From positions 1 through 44,321 of the forward strand of contig JACQAG010000075.1 in NCBI GenBank assembly GCA_016195085.1: a DNA stretch of 44,321 nucleotides, in the 5' to 3' direction. Made by a program: the position numbers and the translations under genes. This stretch comes from Pseudomonadota bacterium. GTDB lineage: Bacteria; Pseudomonadota; Alphaproteobacteria; SHVZ01. The notes under the pieces are model-generated. The model did no database searches. It was not told the origin of the DNA and saw only the letters and a program-made list of their open reading frames with translations. The stretch's first letter is position 1. Each line of letters begins with the position of its first letter. This document shows positions 25,824-34,624 of the stretch, in pieces.

Positions 25824-26858
25824 ATGCAAAAAAAGCCATGCGGCTGGATTCTGTGTCGTGCATTGGCCCTGGTCGGTTTCGGCGCGGTGCTTGCTGGGCT
25901 CAATGTCGCCCACGCCGAGGAAAAACTCGTCCTGATGACCTGGGGCGGATCTTGGCTCGGGCATATCAAGAAGAACATTATCGAACCGTTTCAGCAGGAA
26001 ACCGGAATCAAGGTCGAGCTGCGCCTGCAAGCGACCTCGCTTGAAGCATTGCCTATATTCCGTGCCGAGCGCGACAAGCCGACCATCGATGTTTGGACCG
26101 CGAGCCCGGTGTCGGCGATCTTTGCAGCCAAAGAGAATCTGCTGACGCCGATACCGAAAGAAGCGATCAAGAACGCCGCGCATATTCCGCCGGAGCTCGT
26201 TCATCCGGAATGGATCGGGTGGTACCGGCTGTTTTGGGGTCTCTGTTACGACAAGCAGCGGGCTCCCTTCGAGCTGAAGGAATGGAAGGACCTGTGGGAC
26301 CCTCGTTTGAAAGGCGGGGTGGCTCTGCCGTCGGCTGTGTACTCTCAGGCGAAATTCATTACGCTTGCGGCCTGGTTGGCGGGCAGCGACGAACGCAATG
26401 TCGATCCGGCCTTCGCATTGTTGAAGCAGCTCAAGCCGAATGCCGGCGGCTACTACACCGGCGATCCGGAGGGCTGGCGCTACATGGAAGCGGGTGAGCT
26501 TCCGGTGATGGGGTTCTGCCTGGCCGGCGCATACATTCCACGCTCGAAGGCGAATCCCAATTTTCGATTTGTCGCTCCCAAGCCGACGCTGGCAAGCGTC
26601 GACACCTTCAGCTTAATGAAGGGGCCGAACCAGGCAAACGGGCTGAAGTTCATCGATTTCGCGCTCGGCAAGAAGGCTGAAGAGGCATTTTCCCAGGACG
26701 CGGTCGTAATGCCGGCGAACCGCACGGCCGAAGCGCCTCCATCGATCAAGCAGGTCGCGCCGCCGGAGGACAATTTCCGCTATGTCGACGAGGCTCATGT
26801 CTCAACGGTGATCAACACTTGGGTGGAGCGGTGGAATCGCGAGATCCAGGGGCCATAA
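25824..26858 (+). CDS. periplasmic solute-binding protein, PotD/PotF-like
   Basis: 344-residue binding protein. The first 31 residues form a Sec signal peptide (basic start, hydrophobic core ALALVGFGAVLAGL, AHA cleavage site), then LVLMTWGGSWLGHIKKNIIEPFQQETGIKVEL begins domain 1 of the spermidine/putrescine-type family. ATG at 25824 follows GGGGAGGA. First gene of the importer operon. Ligand unknown: the family takes up polyamines, but also opines and other cationic or zwitterionic amines. Confidence 0.9.
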   Translation: MQKKPCGWILCRALALVGFGAVLAGLNVAHAEEKLVLMTWGGSWLGHIKKNIIEPFQQETGIKVELRLQATSLEALPIFRAERDKPTIDVWTASPVSAIFAAKENLLTPIPKEAIKNAAHIPPELVHPEWIGWYRLFWGLCYDKQRAPFELKEWKDLWDPRLKGGVALPSAVYSQAKFITLAAWLAGSDERNVDPAFALLKQLKPNAGGYYTGDPEGWRYMEAGELPVMGFCLAGAYIPRSKANPNFRFVAPKPTLASVDTFSLMKGPNQANGLKFIDFALGKKAEEAFSQDAVVMPANRTAEAPPSIKQVAPPEDNFRYVDEAHVSTVINTWVERWNREIQGP

Positions 26859-26975
26859 GCGGGCGTTTTGCCGCGCTCCCGGCCGGGTCTCGCGAAAACT
26901 GGAATGGCGGCGTTTCTGGCGTAGCGCGGACGCGCTGGGATGGGCTGAACTGCCGAGCACGCGAGATCCGCTGCC

Positions 26976-27905
26976 ATGGGCTTTGCCGGAATGCACGCAA
27001 CGGCCTCAGCTGAACCGGAGGGGCAGATTGCTCCCCGTCGGGCGCCACGCCGGCCGGTCAGGTTCCGCCCGGCGGGGGTTCCCTATCTTCTAAGCCTGCC
27101 GGCCGTGCTGCTGACCGCCATGCTCCTGTTGTCGATATGGAACTTGGTATCGATGAGTCTTGGCACCGACGGCCCGTCCGGGTCGTTCACCCTCGATTAT
27201 TACGCCAAGGCCATTCTTGATCCGTACTATCGCAACATCTTCTGGGTCTCGCTGTCTCTTGCGGCATGGACGACGGTCGTCTGCGCCCTTCTGGGATATC
27301 CTGTTGCTTATTACATGCATTGTGCATCCCCGGTCGTCCGACGCCTCGTCCTGATCATCTTGGTGGTCGTCAGCTTCAGCGATTATGTGCTGCGCATGTA
27401 CGGCTTGATCCTGGTGATCGGACGAAACGGCCTTCTCAATCAATTGCTGGTGGCGAGCGGCCTCATTGGCGCGCCAGTCAAAATGATGTACTCGCAGCTC
27501 GGCGTCGTGATCGGGATGGTGATGGGCAATATTGTCTTCATGATCCTGGCGATCGGCGGCTCGCTCGAGCGTCTGGACGGCAGCTTGTCGCATGCGGCCG
27601 CCTTGCTTGGGGCCAACCGTGTTCAGACGTTCCTGCGGATAACCCTGCCACTCTCCATGCCAGGTGTGCTCGCAGGCGCCGCGATCGTGTTCTTGCTTGC
27701 AATGGCCTCATACATGACTCCGGCCATGCTTGGCGCTGGCTTCGTCAAGATGATTGGAAATTTGATCTATGAACAGGGCGTGGCCATGTTCGACATGCCG
27801 TTTGCCTCGGCAATCGCCATGATCGTGCTGGCGTTCTCGATCCTGCTGATCGCATTGCTCAACCTAGTTCTTGATCGCTATGGGCGACGGTTCGGAACCC
27901 GATGA
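26976..27905 (+). CDS. ABC transporter permease, PotB/PotH-like
   Basis: 309 residues with about six membrane helices after an unusually long polar N-terminus (1-35, rich in Arg and Pro). The EAA loop that docks the ATPase is HAAALLGANRVQTFLRITLPLSMPG. ATG at 26976 used; Met6 (26991) is an alternative. Its stop overlaps the next permease start by four bases (ATGA). Confidence 0.9.
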   Translation: MGFAGMHATASAEPEGQIAPRRAPRRPVRFRPAGVPYLLSLPAVLLTAMLLLSIWNLVSMSLGTDGPSGSFTLDYYAKAILDPYYRNIFWVSLSLAAWTTVVCALLGYPVAYYMHCASPVVRRLVLIILVVVSFSDYVLRMYGLILVIGRNGLLNQLLVASGLIGAPVKMMYSQLGVVIGMVMGNIVFMILAIGGSLERLDGSLSHAAALLGANRVQTFLRITLPLSMPGVLAGAAIVFLLAMASYMTPAMLGAGFVKMIGNLIYEQGVAMFDMPFASAIAMIVLAFSILLIALLNLVLDRYGRRFGTR

Positions 27906-28696
27906 CGCAGGAGCGCCATTGCGGATTTTCTACCTGGCTCATTGCGTGGACGATCCTTGCGGCCCTTGTCTTGCCGCTGATCATCATCGCCGTGCTGGCG
28001 TTCAGCCCGGAAATGGCGCTGATCTTGCCGCCGCCGTCATTCTCCACCAAATGGTTCTTCGAACTGCTCAAGCGGGAGCAATTCGTTACGGGAATAACCT
28101 ACAGCGCGGAACTGGCCGTATGCAGCGCCGCCATAGGCTTGTTCGTCAGCCTAGGCGTCGCCTACGCGATCGCACGCTACCGGTTCCCAGGTCGTGCCTT
28201 GATCCACGGCCTGGTGATGTCGCCATTGATCATCCCTGAGATCGTGACGGGACTTGGACTGTTGATCTGGTTCAATCAGATTGCGCTTCGCTGGAATGAT
28301 GCACGCATCGTGCTGCTGCACATCCTCTTGATTCTGCCATTTATGGTTCGGGTGCTGACTGCGAGCCTGCAGCATAGCGATCGGAACCTGGAGGATGCGG
28401 CGCGGCTGCTTGGAGCCCACCCGGTCATCGCCTTCGCACGCGTCACCCTGCCGACGATCAGGCAGGGGCTCGTCGCCGCCCTGGTATTCGCCGTTGTCGT
28501 ATCGTTTCACAACTTTACCGCAACGCTGTTTCTAATAACCAACAAAGAGACTTTGCCCATCACGATCTTCGGATATATCCGCGCGGGCGGCAGCGATCCG
28601 GCGACCGCGGCGCTTTCCACGGTGTTGATCGGAGTCACCAGCCTCATCGTTCTGGCAGTCGATCGTTGGATCGGCATAGAGCGCGTATCCCGATGA
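27902..28696 (+). CDS. ABC transporter permease, PotC/PotI-like
   Basis: 264 residues, six predicted helices; the EAA loop is DAARLLGAHPVIAFARVTLPTIRQG. Second subunit of the importer's membrane heterodimer. Overlaps both neighbours by four bases, so permeases and ATPase are translationally coupled. Confidence 0.9.
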   Translation: MTQERHCGFSTWLIAWTILAALVLPLIIIAVLAFSPEMALILPPPSFSTKWFFELLKREQFVTGITYSAELAVCSAAIGLFVSLGVAYAIARYRFPGRALIHGLVMSPLIIPEIVTGLGLLIWFNQIALRWNDARIVLLHILLILPFMVRVLTASLQHSDRNLEDAARLLGAHPVIAFARVTLPTIRQGLVAALVFAVVVSFHNFTATLFLITNKETLPITIFGYIRAGGSDPATAALSTVLIGVTSLIVLAVDRWIGIERVSR

Positions 28697-29820
28697 GCAT
28701 GATCAACCCAGTCCGCCTGCGCCTCGATCGCATTTCCGTGCAGCTGAGCGGGCACCGGATCATCGAAGATCTGTCGCTCTTGGTCGAGCCAGGGGAAATC
28801 ATCTCCCTCCTCGGCCCGAGCGGGTGCGGCAAGACCACGACGCTGCGCGTCATCGCCGGGATCATACGGCCCGATTCCGGCGACGTGTGGTTGGACGCCA
28901 GACGGGTGACCAACCTGCCATCGCATCAGCGCAATGTCGGGATGGTTTTTCAAAACTATGCCCTATTTCCTCATATGTCTTTGATCGAGAACGTGCTGTT
29001 CGGATTGAAGATGCAGTCGGTTCCGACCGAAGAGCGCCACGTCCGCGCGGCTCGAATGCTGGAGTTCCTCCAACTGTCGGCATTCGCCAATTCCTATCCC
29101 GATAAGCTCTCCGGTGGCCAGCAGCAACGTGCGGCGCTTGCACGAACCCTCGTGGTGCAGCCGGCAGTGCTCCTCTTGGACGAGCCGCTCTCGGCGTTGG
29201 ACCGCCAACTACGCGACGCAATGCGAACAGAGCTGCGAACGCTGCTGAAGCAAGTTGGGATTACGACGATCATCGTGACCCATGACCAGGAAGAGGCGCT
29301 AACGCTCGCCGACCGCGTTGCCGTGATGCGCGATGGGAAGATCGAACAGATCGGCGTCCCACGTGAAGTTTACCACCATCCCGCCAATCGTTTTGTCGCC
29401 AGCTTTATCGGCCATACCAATTACATTCCTGGGCAGGTTCTCACCATGGACGACCATGTGGTGACGGTCGGAGTTGGCGCATCGATCGTCAAGGCGTACG
29501 GCGCCAAGCCATTGCCGGTCGGTGGGCGCGTGGAGTTGGCGATCCGTCCGGAGACCATCTCTGTTTCCGCCGACCGGAGGCGTCCTGAGACGGGACACAA
29601 TTGCGTCACCGCGCGGTTGTGCCGTGAAGTATTCATTGGCGGTTCGACGCACCTGCACTTCGAGCTCGAGGACCGGACTCCGGTGGTCGTGTCTACAGTC
29701 TCCTTGGATAATTCGGCACCGAATGCACGGTCCGGTTCGGAGTTTTGCCTTTCATGGCCGGTGGAACGCAGCGTCGCGTTCGCGGCCGACGGGGCGGCCA
29801 AGACAGCAGATTCGAGGTGA
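28693..29820 (+). CDS. ABC transporter ATPase, PotA/PotG-like
   Basis: 375 aa from the ATG at 28693, which overlaps the permease stop by four bases. Walker A GPSGCGKTT, Q-loop FQNYALFPHMS, signature LSGGQQQR, Walker B VLLLDEP with D-loop SALD, and the switch His (IIVTHDQEEALTLADR). A C-terminal TOBE domain (about 245-360) with IRPETISV is typical of CUT1/polyamine importers and may sense substrate or regulator. Confidence 0.93.
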   Translation: MSMINPVRLRLDRISVQLSGHRIIEDLSLLVEPGEIISLLGPSGCGKTTTLRVIAGIIRPDSGDVWLDARRVTNLPSHQRNVGMVFQNYALFPHMSLIENVLFGLKMQSVPTEERHVRAARMLEFLQLSAFANSYPDKLSGGQQQRAALARTLVVQPAVLLLDEPLSALDRQLRDAMRTELRTLLKQVGITTIIVTHDQEEALTLADRVAVMRDGKIEQIGVPREVYHHPANRFVASFIGHTNYIPGQVLTMDDHVVTVGVGASIVKAYGAKPLPVGGRVELAIRPETISVSADRRRPETGHNCVTARLCREVFIGGSTHLHFELEDRTPVVVSTVSLDNSAPNARSGSEFCLSWPVERSVAFAADGAAKTADSR

Positions 29821-29826
29821 TTATCG

Positions 29827-30627
29827 ATGCCCTTCGACCCATCATCGTTGTTCGATGTCAGAGACAAGGTCGCCGTCGTTACTGGGGCGGGCGGAGGCAT
29901 CGGCGCGGCGTTGACGCATGGTTTCGCAGCGCTCGGCGCAAAGGTGTTGGCAGTTGATATCGCCGAGCCGAGCCAGTTGCCGGAGAACGCTTTTTACCAC
30001 CGGGCCGATCTGCGCGATCGTACTGCGATCCCAGCAATCGCGGGCGCCGCTCAGGAGCGGTTCGGGCGAATCGACATTCTCGTCAACAATGCCGGCGTGG
30101 TCGGGCGGGCTCGGGCCGAAGAAATGCTCGCAGCCGATTGGGACAATACCCTCTCGATCAATCTAACGGGAACTTTCCAGCTGTCCCAGGCGGTCGGCCG
30201 GATCATGATCGCCCAAAGGTCCGGAAAGATCGTGAATGTCTCTTCGCGGTGCGGATTCGTCGGGATCCCCTTCATCAGCGCCTATAACGTCAGCAAGGCG
30301 GGAATCGTCGCACTTACACAAACCCTGGCCATCGAATGGAGCCTCTACAACGTCCAAGTTAATACGGTAGTGCCGGGCTTCGTTCGTACAAAGATGAACG
30401 AGCGATGGTTAGCCGATCCCGTCTCCGAGGCGTTGTATGCGCGCAAAATTCCCCTCGGCCGAATTTCGGAGCCAGAAGATCTGTTGGGAGCGGTCATATT
30501 TCTGTCGAGTGCGGCGTCTGACTATGTCACCGGCGCAACCTTATTCGTCGATGGCGGAAATTACGCAAGCGGTGGTGTGGGCGCGGAGGCTCGCGATCAC
30601 GGGCTGAAGCAAATGCAAGGTAATTGA
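29827..30627 (+). CDS. short-chain dehydrogenase/reductase
   Basis: 266-residue classical SDR. TGAGGGIG (NAD(P) binding), NNAG, catalytic Ser in NVSSRCGF and the YNVSK Tyr/Lys pair are all intact, and PGFV-x-T follows. The acidic residue at the end of strand 2 (AVDIAEP) favours NAD over NADP, a hint of catabolic oxidation. Starts six bases after the ATPase gene, so it belongs to the importer operon and may oxidise an alcohol intermediate of the imported compound (inference). Confidence 0.92.
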   Translation: MPFDPSSLFDVRDKVAVVTGAGGGIGAALTHGFAALGAKVLAVDIAEPSQLPENAFYHRADLRDRTAIPAIAGAAQERFGRIDILVNNAGVVGRARAEEMLAADWDNTLSINLTGTFQLSQAVGRIMIAQRSGKIVNVSSRCGFVGIPFISAYNVSKAGIVALTQTLAIEWSLYNVQVNTVVPGFVRTKMNERWLADPVSEALYARKIPLGRISEPEDLLGAVIFLSSAASDYVTGATLFVDGGNYASGGVGAEARDHGLKQMQGN

Positions 30628-30637
30628 GGTGAGGGCG

Positions 30638-31390
30638 ATGAAGCTGGAACGGATCAAACGAATAAAGACGAGCGACGCCGTCACTGAACGAATTGCGGCT
30701 CTGATAAGAGACGGTCAATTGAAGCCGGGTGACCGATTGCCCCCGGAAACCGAGTTGATGCGTCAGCTCGATGTCGGTCGATCCAGCATACGCGAAGCGA
30801 TCCGCGGCTTATCGATGCTGGGGGTCGTATCGGCACGGCCGCGCCATGGCACTGTGGTGACGTCGCCGACGGCGACCATGCTCAGCGAGCAATTGGCCAG
30901 CTCAATAACACACTGGGCAATTCGCGATCTGTTTGAAGTGCGTGCCGTTCTCGAAGGCTACGCCGCGGGAGAGGCAGCGCAACGCGCAACGAAGCAGCAT
31001 CTCGAGGAGATTGCCGAGGCGACGGCTGGCATGGAACGCAAGATTGCAAAAGGAAAAATATACTTCCGGGAGAACCAAGCCTTTCATCTTGCGATTGCGA
31101 TGGCGGCACAGAACGGCGTTCTGTTCTTCTGCCTCAAGAGCATCATCGGCGGATTGCGCGATCTTCGCGTGCAGATGGTTAGACGCGTGCCCGAATTTCC
31201 AGAACGCGATGTATCGGAGCATCGGGCAATCCTGGCAGCGATCGTTCGGCGTGATCCAAAACATGCGGCCAGGCTGATGACAAATCATCTGAGGTCACAG
31301 ATTAAGCTCCTCGAGGGGCGCGGCCAGACCGTTGCGGAGCCTAGAGTCGGCGTGCTGCAGCAAGGCGCAAGGGCCCGAGTCTTCTTGTAA
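30638..31390 (+). CDS. GntR/FadR-family transcriptional regulator
   Basis: 250 residues. N-terminal winged helix (about 8-72, KPGDRLPPETELMRQLDVGRSSIREAIRGLSMLG), then a helical FCD ligand domain with conserved ExR/His positions (FEVRAVLEGYAAGEAA, FHLAIAMAAQN, EHRAILAAI). Typically a repressor released by a pathway metabolite. ATG at 30638 with AGGTGAGGG upstream; a GTG at 30629 is possible. Likely local regulator of the island; see the TNGTNNNACNA site at 25729. Confidence 0.92.
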   Translation: MKLERIKRIKTSDAVTERIAALIRDGQLKPGDRLPPETELMRQLDVGRSSIREAIRGLSMLGVVSARPRHGTVVTSPTATMLSEQLASSITHWAIRDLFEVRAVLEGYAAGEAAQRATKQHLEEIAEATAGMERKIAKGKIYFRENQAFHLAIAMAAQNGVLFFCLKSIIGGLRDLRVQMVRRVPEFPERDVSEHRAILAAIVRRDPKHAARLMTNHLRSQIKLLEGRGQTVAEPRVGVLQQGARARVFL

Positions 31391-31466
31391 CCACTCCTGA
31401 TGACGATTTCGCGGCTCGAGATGAGTCCCGTAATCATCAGACGATTGCTTAACTGCGGAGGCGCCC

Positions 31467-32243
31467 ATGGGTAAGCTGCTGAGCGACCAACAGGTCCAGG
31501 GGTATCATCGCAACGGCTTTATTGCTCCCGTTCCGGTGCTATCGGCGGCGGAAGCCGCGCAGTTTCTCAGCCGGTTCGAAGCATATGCAGGCTCCCGCGA
31601 AAAACGCAGGGGCAGCGCTTACGATGACGAAGAAGGGCGCGAATTCTTGCGTCAACCCCACCGGAGAGCCCGATGGGCATATGAGCTCGTCAACCATCCT
31701 CGGGTGCTGGATGCCATTGAGGATATCTTGGGTCCGGACGTGATGGTTTGGGACGCAAAGCTATTCCCAAAGCCTCCACACAGCCTTTCCTATGTCGGCT
31801 GGCATCAAGACGGCACATACTCTACGGCCGCGCCGAGGGAACATAAGGTGACTGCGTGGATCGCACTGACCGATGCGACACCCGAAAACGGTGCCATGCA
31901 GGCAATACCCGGGTCGCACAATTGGGGACAGCTCGAGCATGTGCAATCGATAGACGATCACAATCTGCTGCGCTATGGGCAGTCGATATCGACGCCATTT
32001 GACGCGTCGACAGCTGTCGATTTGTCGCTACAAGCGGGTGAGATGTCGATGCATCACAACATGCTGATACACGGCTCGCCGCCCAATCCATCGCCAACCA
32101 GCCGGATCGGACTCAGCGTCAATTACATATCGCCGGATGTCATCGATAAGCCTGATCCCGAACGCAGGGTGATCCTTGCACGTGGCAATGATCGCTTTGG
32201 CCATTTTCAGCTTTTTGATTGGCCGGAGGGTCGGCGAGCGTAG
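31467..32243 (+). CDS. phytanoyl-CoA-dioxygenase-family Fe(II)/2-oxoglutarate enzyme
   Basis: 258-residue PhyH-fold dioxygenase. The iron triad is H113 and D115 (GWHQDGTYS) and H202 (LIHGSPPN), and R213 is positioned to bind 2-oxoglutarate. Ectoine hydroxylase EctD belongs to this family, but its characteristic substrate motif is absent, so EctD is not assigned. It ends the island 76 bases after the regulator gene and probably hydroxylates the transported compound or an intermediate (inference). Confidence 0.88.
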   Translation: MGKLLSDQQVQGYHRNGFIAPVPVLSAAEAAQFLSRFEAYAGSREKRRGSAYDDEEGREFLRQPHRRARWAYELVNHPRVLDAIEDILGPDVMVWDAKLFPKPPHSLSYVGWHQDGTYSTAAPREHKVTAWIALTDATPENGAMQAIPGSHNWGQLEHVQSIDDHNLLRYGQSISTPFDASTAVDLSLQAGEMSMHHNMLIHGSPPNPSPTSRIGLSVNYISPDVIDKPDPERRVILARGNDRFGHFQLFDWPEGRRA

Positions 32244-32325
32244 CGGACCGGGGTTCTCGACGGGTTAAAGGCAGGTTATGCCCTTGCAGCGCAATCCGGC
32301 CTGAAGCTCCGGCGCGCTAACGTGG

Positions 32326-32658
32326 TCAAGCCCGCCAGTAAAGCAGCGTGATCCCGCTCATGATCAGCACGACGCCGGCGATCTGCGCCGGCACGATTGG
32401 CTCGTGGAACCATAGATGGGCCACCAGCAGCACCAGCACGTAGCTCGCCGATACGCTGGGAAAGGCGACGGAGACCGGGATGCCGCGGAGCGCCAGCGTA
32501 TAGAGGAGGCCGGCCATGCCGTATGCGCCGAGACCCAGGATCGTCACCGGACGCATGAATTGCTCGAGGATGCTGCCGGCATCGGCGCCGGTCTTCAGCA
32601 GGAGCTGGCCCGCGACGCCGAAGAGGATCGCCGCCGCCAGCAGCGCATAGTGGATCAT
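32326..32658 (-). CDS. small four-helix membrane protein, ArnE/EmrE-like
   Basis: 110 residues in four hydrophobic helices with AAAILFGVAGQLLLKTGAD in helix 1 and a final SGITLLYW, the shape of SMR-fold proteins. ArnE/ArnF-type members flip undecaprenyl-phosphate-linked sugars. Directly downstream of a GtrB/ArnC-like transferase, a partner such a flippase would need, so a lipid-linked sugar flippase role is favoured over drug efflux. ATG at 32658 lies six bases after the transferase stop. Confidence 0.75.
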   Translation of the reverse strand: MIHYALLAAAILFGVAGQLLLKTGADAGSILEQFMRPVTILGLGAYGMAGLLYTLALRGIPVSVAFPSVSASYVLVLLVAHLWFHEPIVPAQIAGVVLIMSGITLLYWRA

Positions 32659-32663
32659 TTCGG

Positions 32664-33659
32664 CTAGGCTCTTCGGCTCGTGGATGCGGGTTCGGAGGCG
32701 AGCAGGATCTCCCCCGAGCGCACCGGCGACGGCCGGCGGTAGACCTGGTGCACCACCGCCTGGGGCTTGCGGTTGAGGGTGAGATAGAGCCGGCCCAGAT
32801 ACTCCCCGAATACACCGAGGATCATCAGCTGCATGCCCGACAGGAAGAGAACGACGACCATCAAGGAGCGCCAGCCCGGCGGGGTGTTCTCGAGGAAGGC
32901 CTGGAGGATGAGGATCACCACGCCGACGAGACCCACGCCCGACATCAGCATGCCGATGAGCGCCGAAATCCTGAGCGGCATCACCGAGAAGTTCACGAAC
33001 ATGTTGAGCCAGAGCCGGACCAGGCGCCGCAAGGTGTAGTTGCTGCGCCCGATCGCGCGCGGCAGATGCTGCACCTCGATCCGTCCGATCGATTGCGTGA
33101 CCTGCATGATCAGGCCGTCGATATAGGGAAACGGCCCCTCGTATTCGACGACCTTCTCGGTGACGAAGGCGCTCATGCAGCGAAAGCTGGAGAGGTAGAG
33201 ATTCTTCGGCTTTTCCAGAAGCCAATCGGCGCACCAGTTGGTGAAGCGGCTGCCGAGATTGCGCCAGGGCGCATGCTCCTTCGAGGCGGAGTAGGTGTAG
33301 ATCACCTGCTGGCCGCTCGCTTGCGCGAACTCGAGCAGGCGCTTTACCTCCGAGGGCGGGTTCTGCAGATCGTCGTCCATGGTGATGATCCAGTCGCCCC
33401 TTGCGTGCCTGAGCCCGGTCATCACCGCATTATGCTCGCCATAGTTGCGCGAGTGGTCGACGAGCGTCACCGGAACCGTGGCCTGGTCGACCAGCTCCAG
33501 GCACACCTCGCGGCTGTTGTCGGGGCTGCCGTCGTTGACCAGCACGATCTCGTGGCCGCCGGCGATGTCGAGCCCCTGGATCGCGCGCACGAGCTCGCCC
33601 ACCGAGCTCGAACCATTGTAGACGGGCACCACGACCGAGAGCGCGAATGGCCTAGCCAT
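32664..33659 (-). CDS. polyprenyl-phosphate glycosyltransferase, GtrB/ArnC-like GT2
   Basis: 331 residues. A GT-A domain (VVPVYNGSSSVGELV, VLVNDGSPDNS, MDDDLQNPP) is followed by two transmembrane helices near 232-255 and 268-290, the layout of GtrB, ArnC and DPM1-like enzymes. They load a sugar onto undecaprenyl phosphate at the cytoplasmic face. Sits between a methyltransferase (8-base overlap) and an ArnE-like protein; together they look like a surface-glycan or lipid A modification module. Sugar unknown. Confidence 0.88.
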   Translation of the reverse strand: MARPFALSVVVPVYNGSSSVGELVRAIQGLDIAGGHEIVLVNDGSPDNSREVCLELVDQATVPVTLVDHSRNYGEHNAVMTGLRHARGDWIITMDDDLQNPPSEVKRLLEFAQASGQQVIYTYSASKEHAPWRNLGSRFTNWCADWLLEKPKNLYLSSFRCMSAFVTEKVVEYEGPFPYIDGLIMQVTQSIGRIEVQHLPRAIGRSNYTLRRLVRLWLNMFVNFSVMPLRISALIGMLMSGVGLVGVVILILQAFLENTPPGWRSLMVVVLFLSGMQLMILGVFGEYLGRLYLTLNRKPQAVVHQVYRRPSPVRSGEILLASEPASTSRRA

Positions 33660-34365
33660 GCTTCACCCCGACCGCCAGCACCGAGCCGCCGAAGGGGAGC
33701 ACGAGGCCCAAGCGGATGAGCCAGTTCTCGAACAGGACCGCGCCGCGAAAGCAGGCTTCGAGGACCGCCGGATAGGCGCGCACATCGCCGCCGCCGGGAA
33801 ACAGCAGCCGACGCAGCACCATCAGCGGAAACAGGATCATATTCCAATAGGTGGTCTCGACCCGGGCGAAGCCGGCCCGACGCAGCAACCCCGCGGCCCG
33901 GCTTCTGGTATAGCGCCGGCTCTGCTGCACCCGGCGATCATGCTCCGAGCCGAGCCAGGCATAGGCAGGCAGGTTCACCACATAGATGCCGCCGGGCCTG
34001 AGGCAACGATGCGCCTCGGCGACCGCCTCATCCTCGGCCACGCGGTCGTGGGCCAGCACGTCGGCCGAGACGATGGCGGCGAAGCTTTCGGCGGCGAAGG
34101 GCAGGCGATCGACGCTGCCGACGCAGACGGGCTTCTGAGCCTTCGCCGAGGCCAGGCTGGCGGCGATCGGTTCGATATCGAGGCCGTATGCGGTTCGGCC
34201 GGCAAGCTGCCTGAGCAAGCCGCCGGTGCCGCAGCCGGCATCGAGGATGGGAGACGCTCCACCGCCGCCGAGGTCGAGGGCCGTCAGCAGATTGGCGTGG
34301 AGGCCGCGGTACCACCACATCCGCTCCTCGACCGCGTGCATACGCTCATACTCGCGTCGTTCCAT
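33652..34365 (-). CDS. class I SAM-dependent methyltransferase
   Basis: 237 residues. Motif I ILDAGCGTGGLLRQLAG (about 40-56), acidic AYGLDIEP and the post-I DRLPFAAESF, then RPGGIYVVNLPAYAWL. The WWYRGLHANLL N-terminus is typical of methyltransferases acting on glycan or lipid intermediates. First gene of a three-gene minus-strand operon. Substrate not determinable. Confidence 0.82.
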   Translation of the reverse strand: MERREYERMHAVEERMWWYRGLHANLLTALDLGGGGASPILDAGCGTGGLLRQLAGRTAYGLDIEPIAASLASAKAQKPVCVGSVDRLPFAAESFAAIVSADVLAHDRVAEDEAVAEAHRCLRPGGIYVVNLPAYAWLGSEHDRRVQQSRRYTRSRAAGLLRRAGFARVETTYWNMILFPLMVLRRLLFPGGGDVRAYPAVLEACFRGAVLFENWLIRLGLVLPFGGSVLAVGVKHG

Positions 34366-34369
34366 CGGC

Positions 34370-34534
34370 TCAGTCCGTCTTGCCGGGGTCGTTCGGCCGA
34401 TCCTTTTCGCCGCGCTCGCGCTTGAACTTGGCCACGCCGCGTCCGAGATCGCGCATGAGGTCGGGCAGCTTGTTCGAGTAGAAGAGCAAGATGATCACCA
34501 GGAGAATGAGCAGGAACGGCAACGGGCCCATCAT
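34370..34534 (-). CDS. tatA: TatA-like protein
   Basis: 54 residues: one N-terminal membrane helix (PLPFLLILLVIILLFYSN), the hinge-like KLPDLMRDLGRG segment and a basic amphipathic stretch VAKFKRERGEKD. This is the TatA/E form that forms the twin-arginine translocation pore. It is short, and tatB and tatC are not nearby. Met-Met start with AAAGGTG upstream; a TTG at 34600 gives a longer but less likely protein. Confidence 0.72.
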   Translation of the reverse strand: MMGPLPFLLILLVIILLFYSNKLPDLMRDLGRGVAKFKRERGEKDRPNDPGKTD

Positions 34535-34624
34535 GAACACCTTTCTGCCGTCCGATTGGGGCGCCATCGTGGCTGAACCGCGGCCATCATACGCCAGCAA
34601 CGGCGATGGCGCAGGCAGCCGGCC

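Noticed and set aside
31467-32243. Assignment as ectoine hydroxylase EctD
   Set aside because: Same enzyme family, but the HxD context (GWHQDGTYS) lacks the EctD signature, and ectABC genes are absent.
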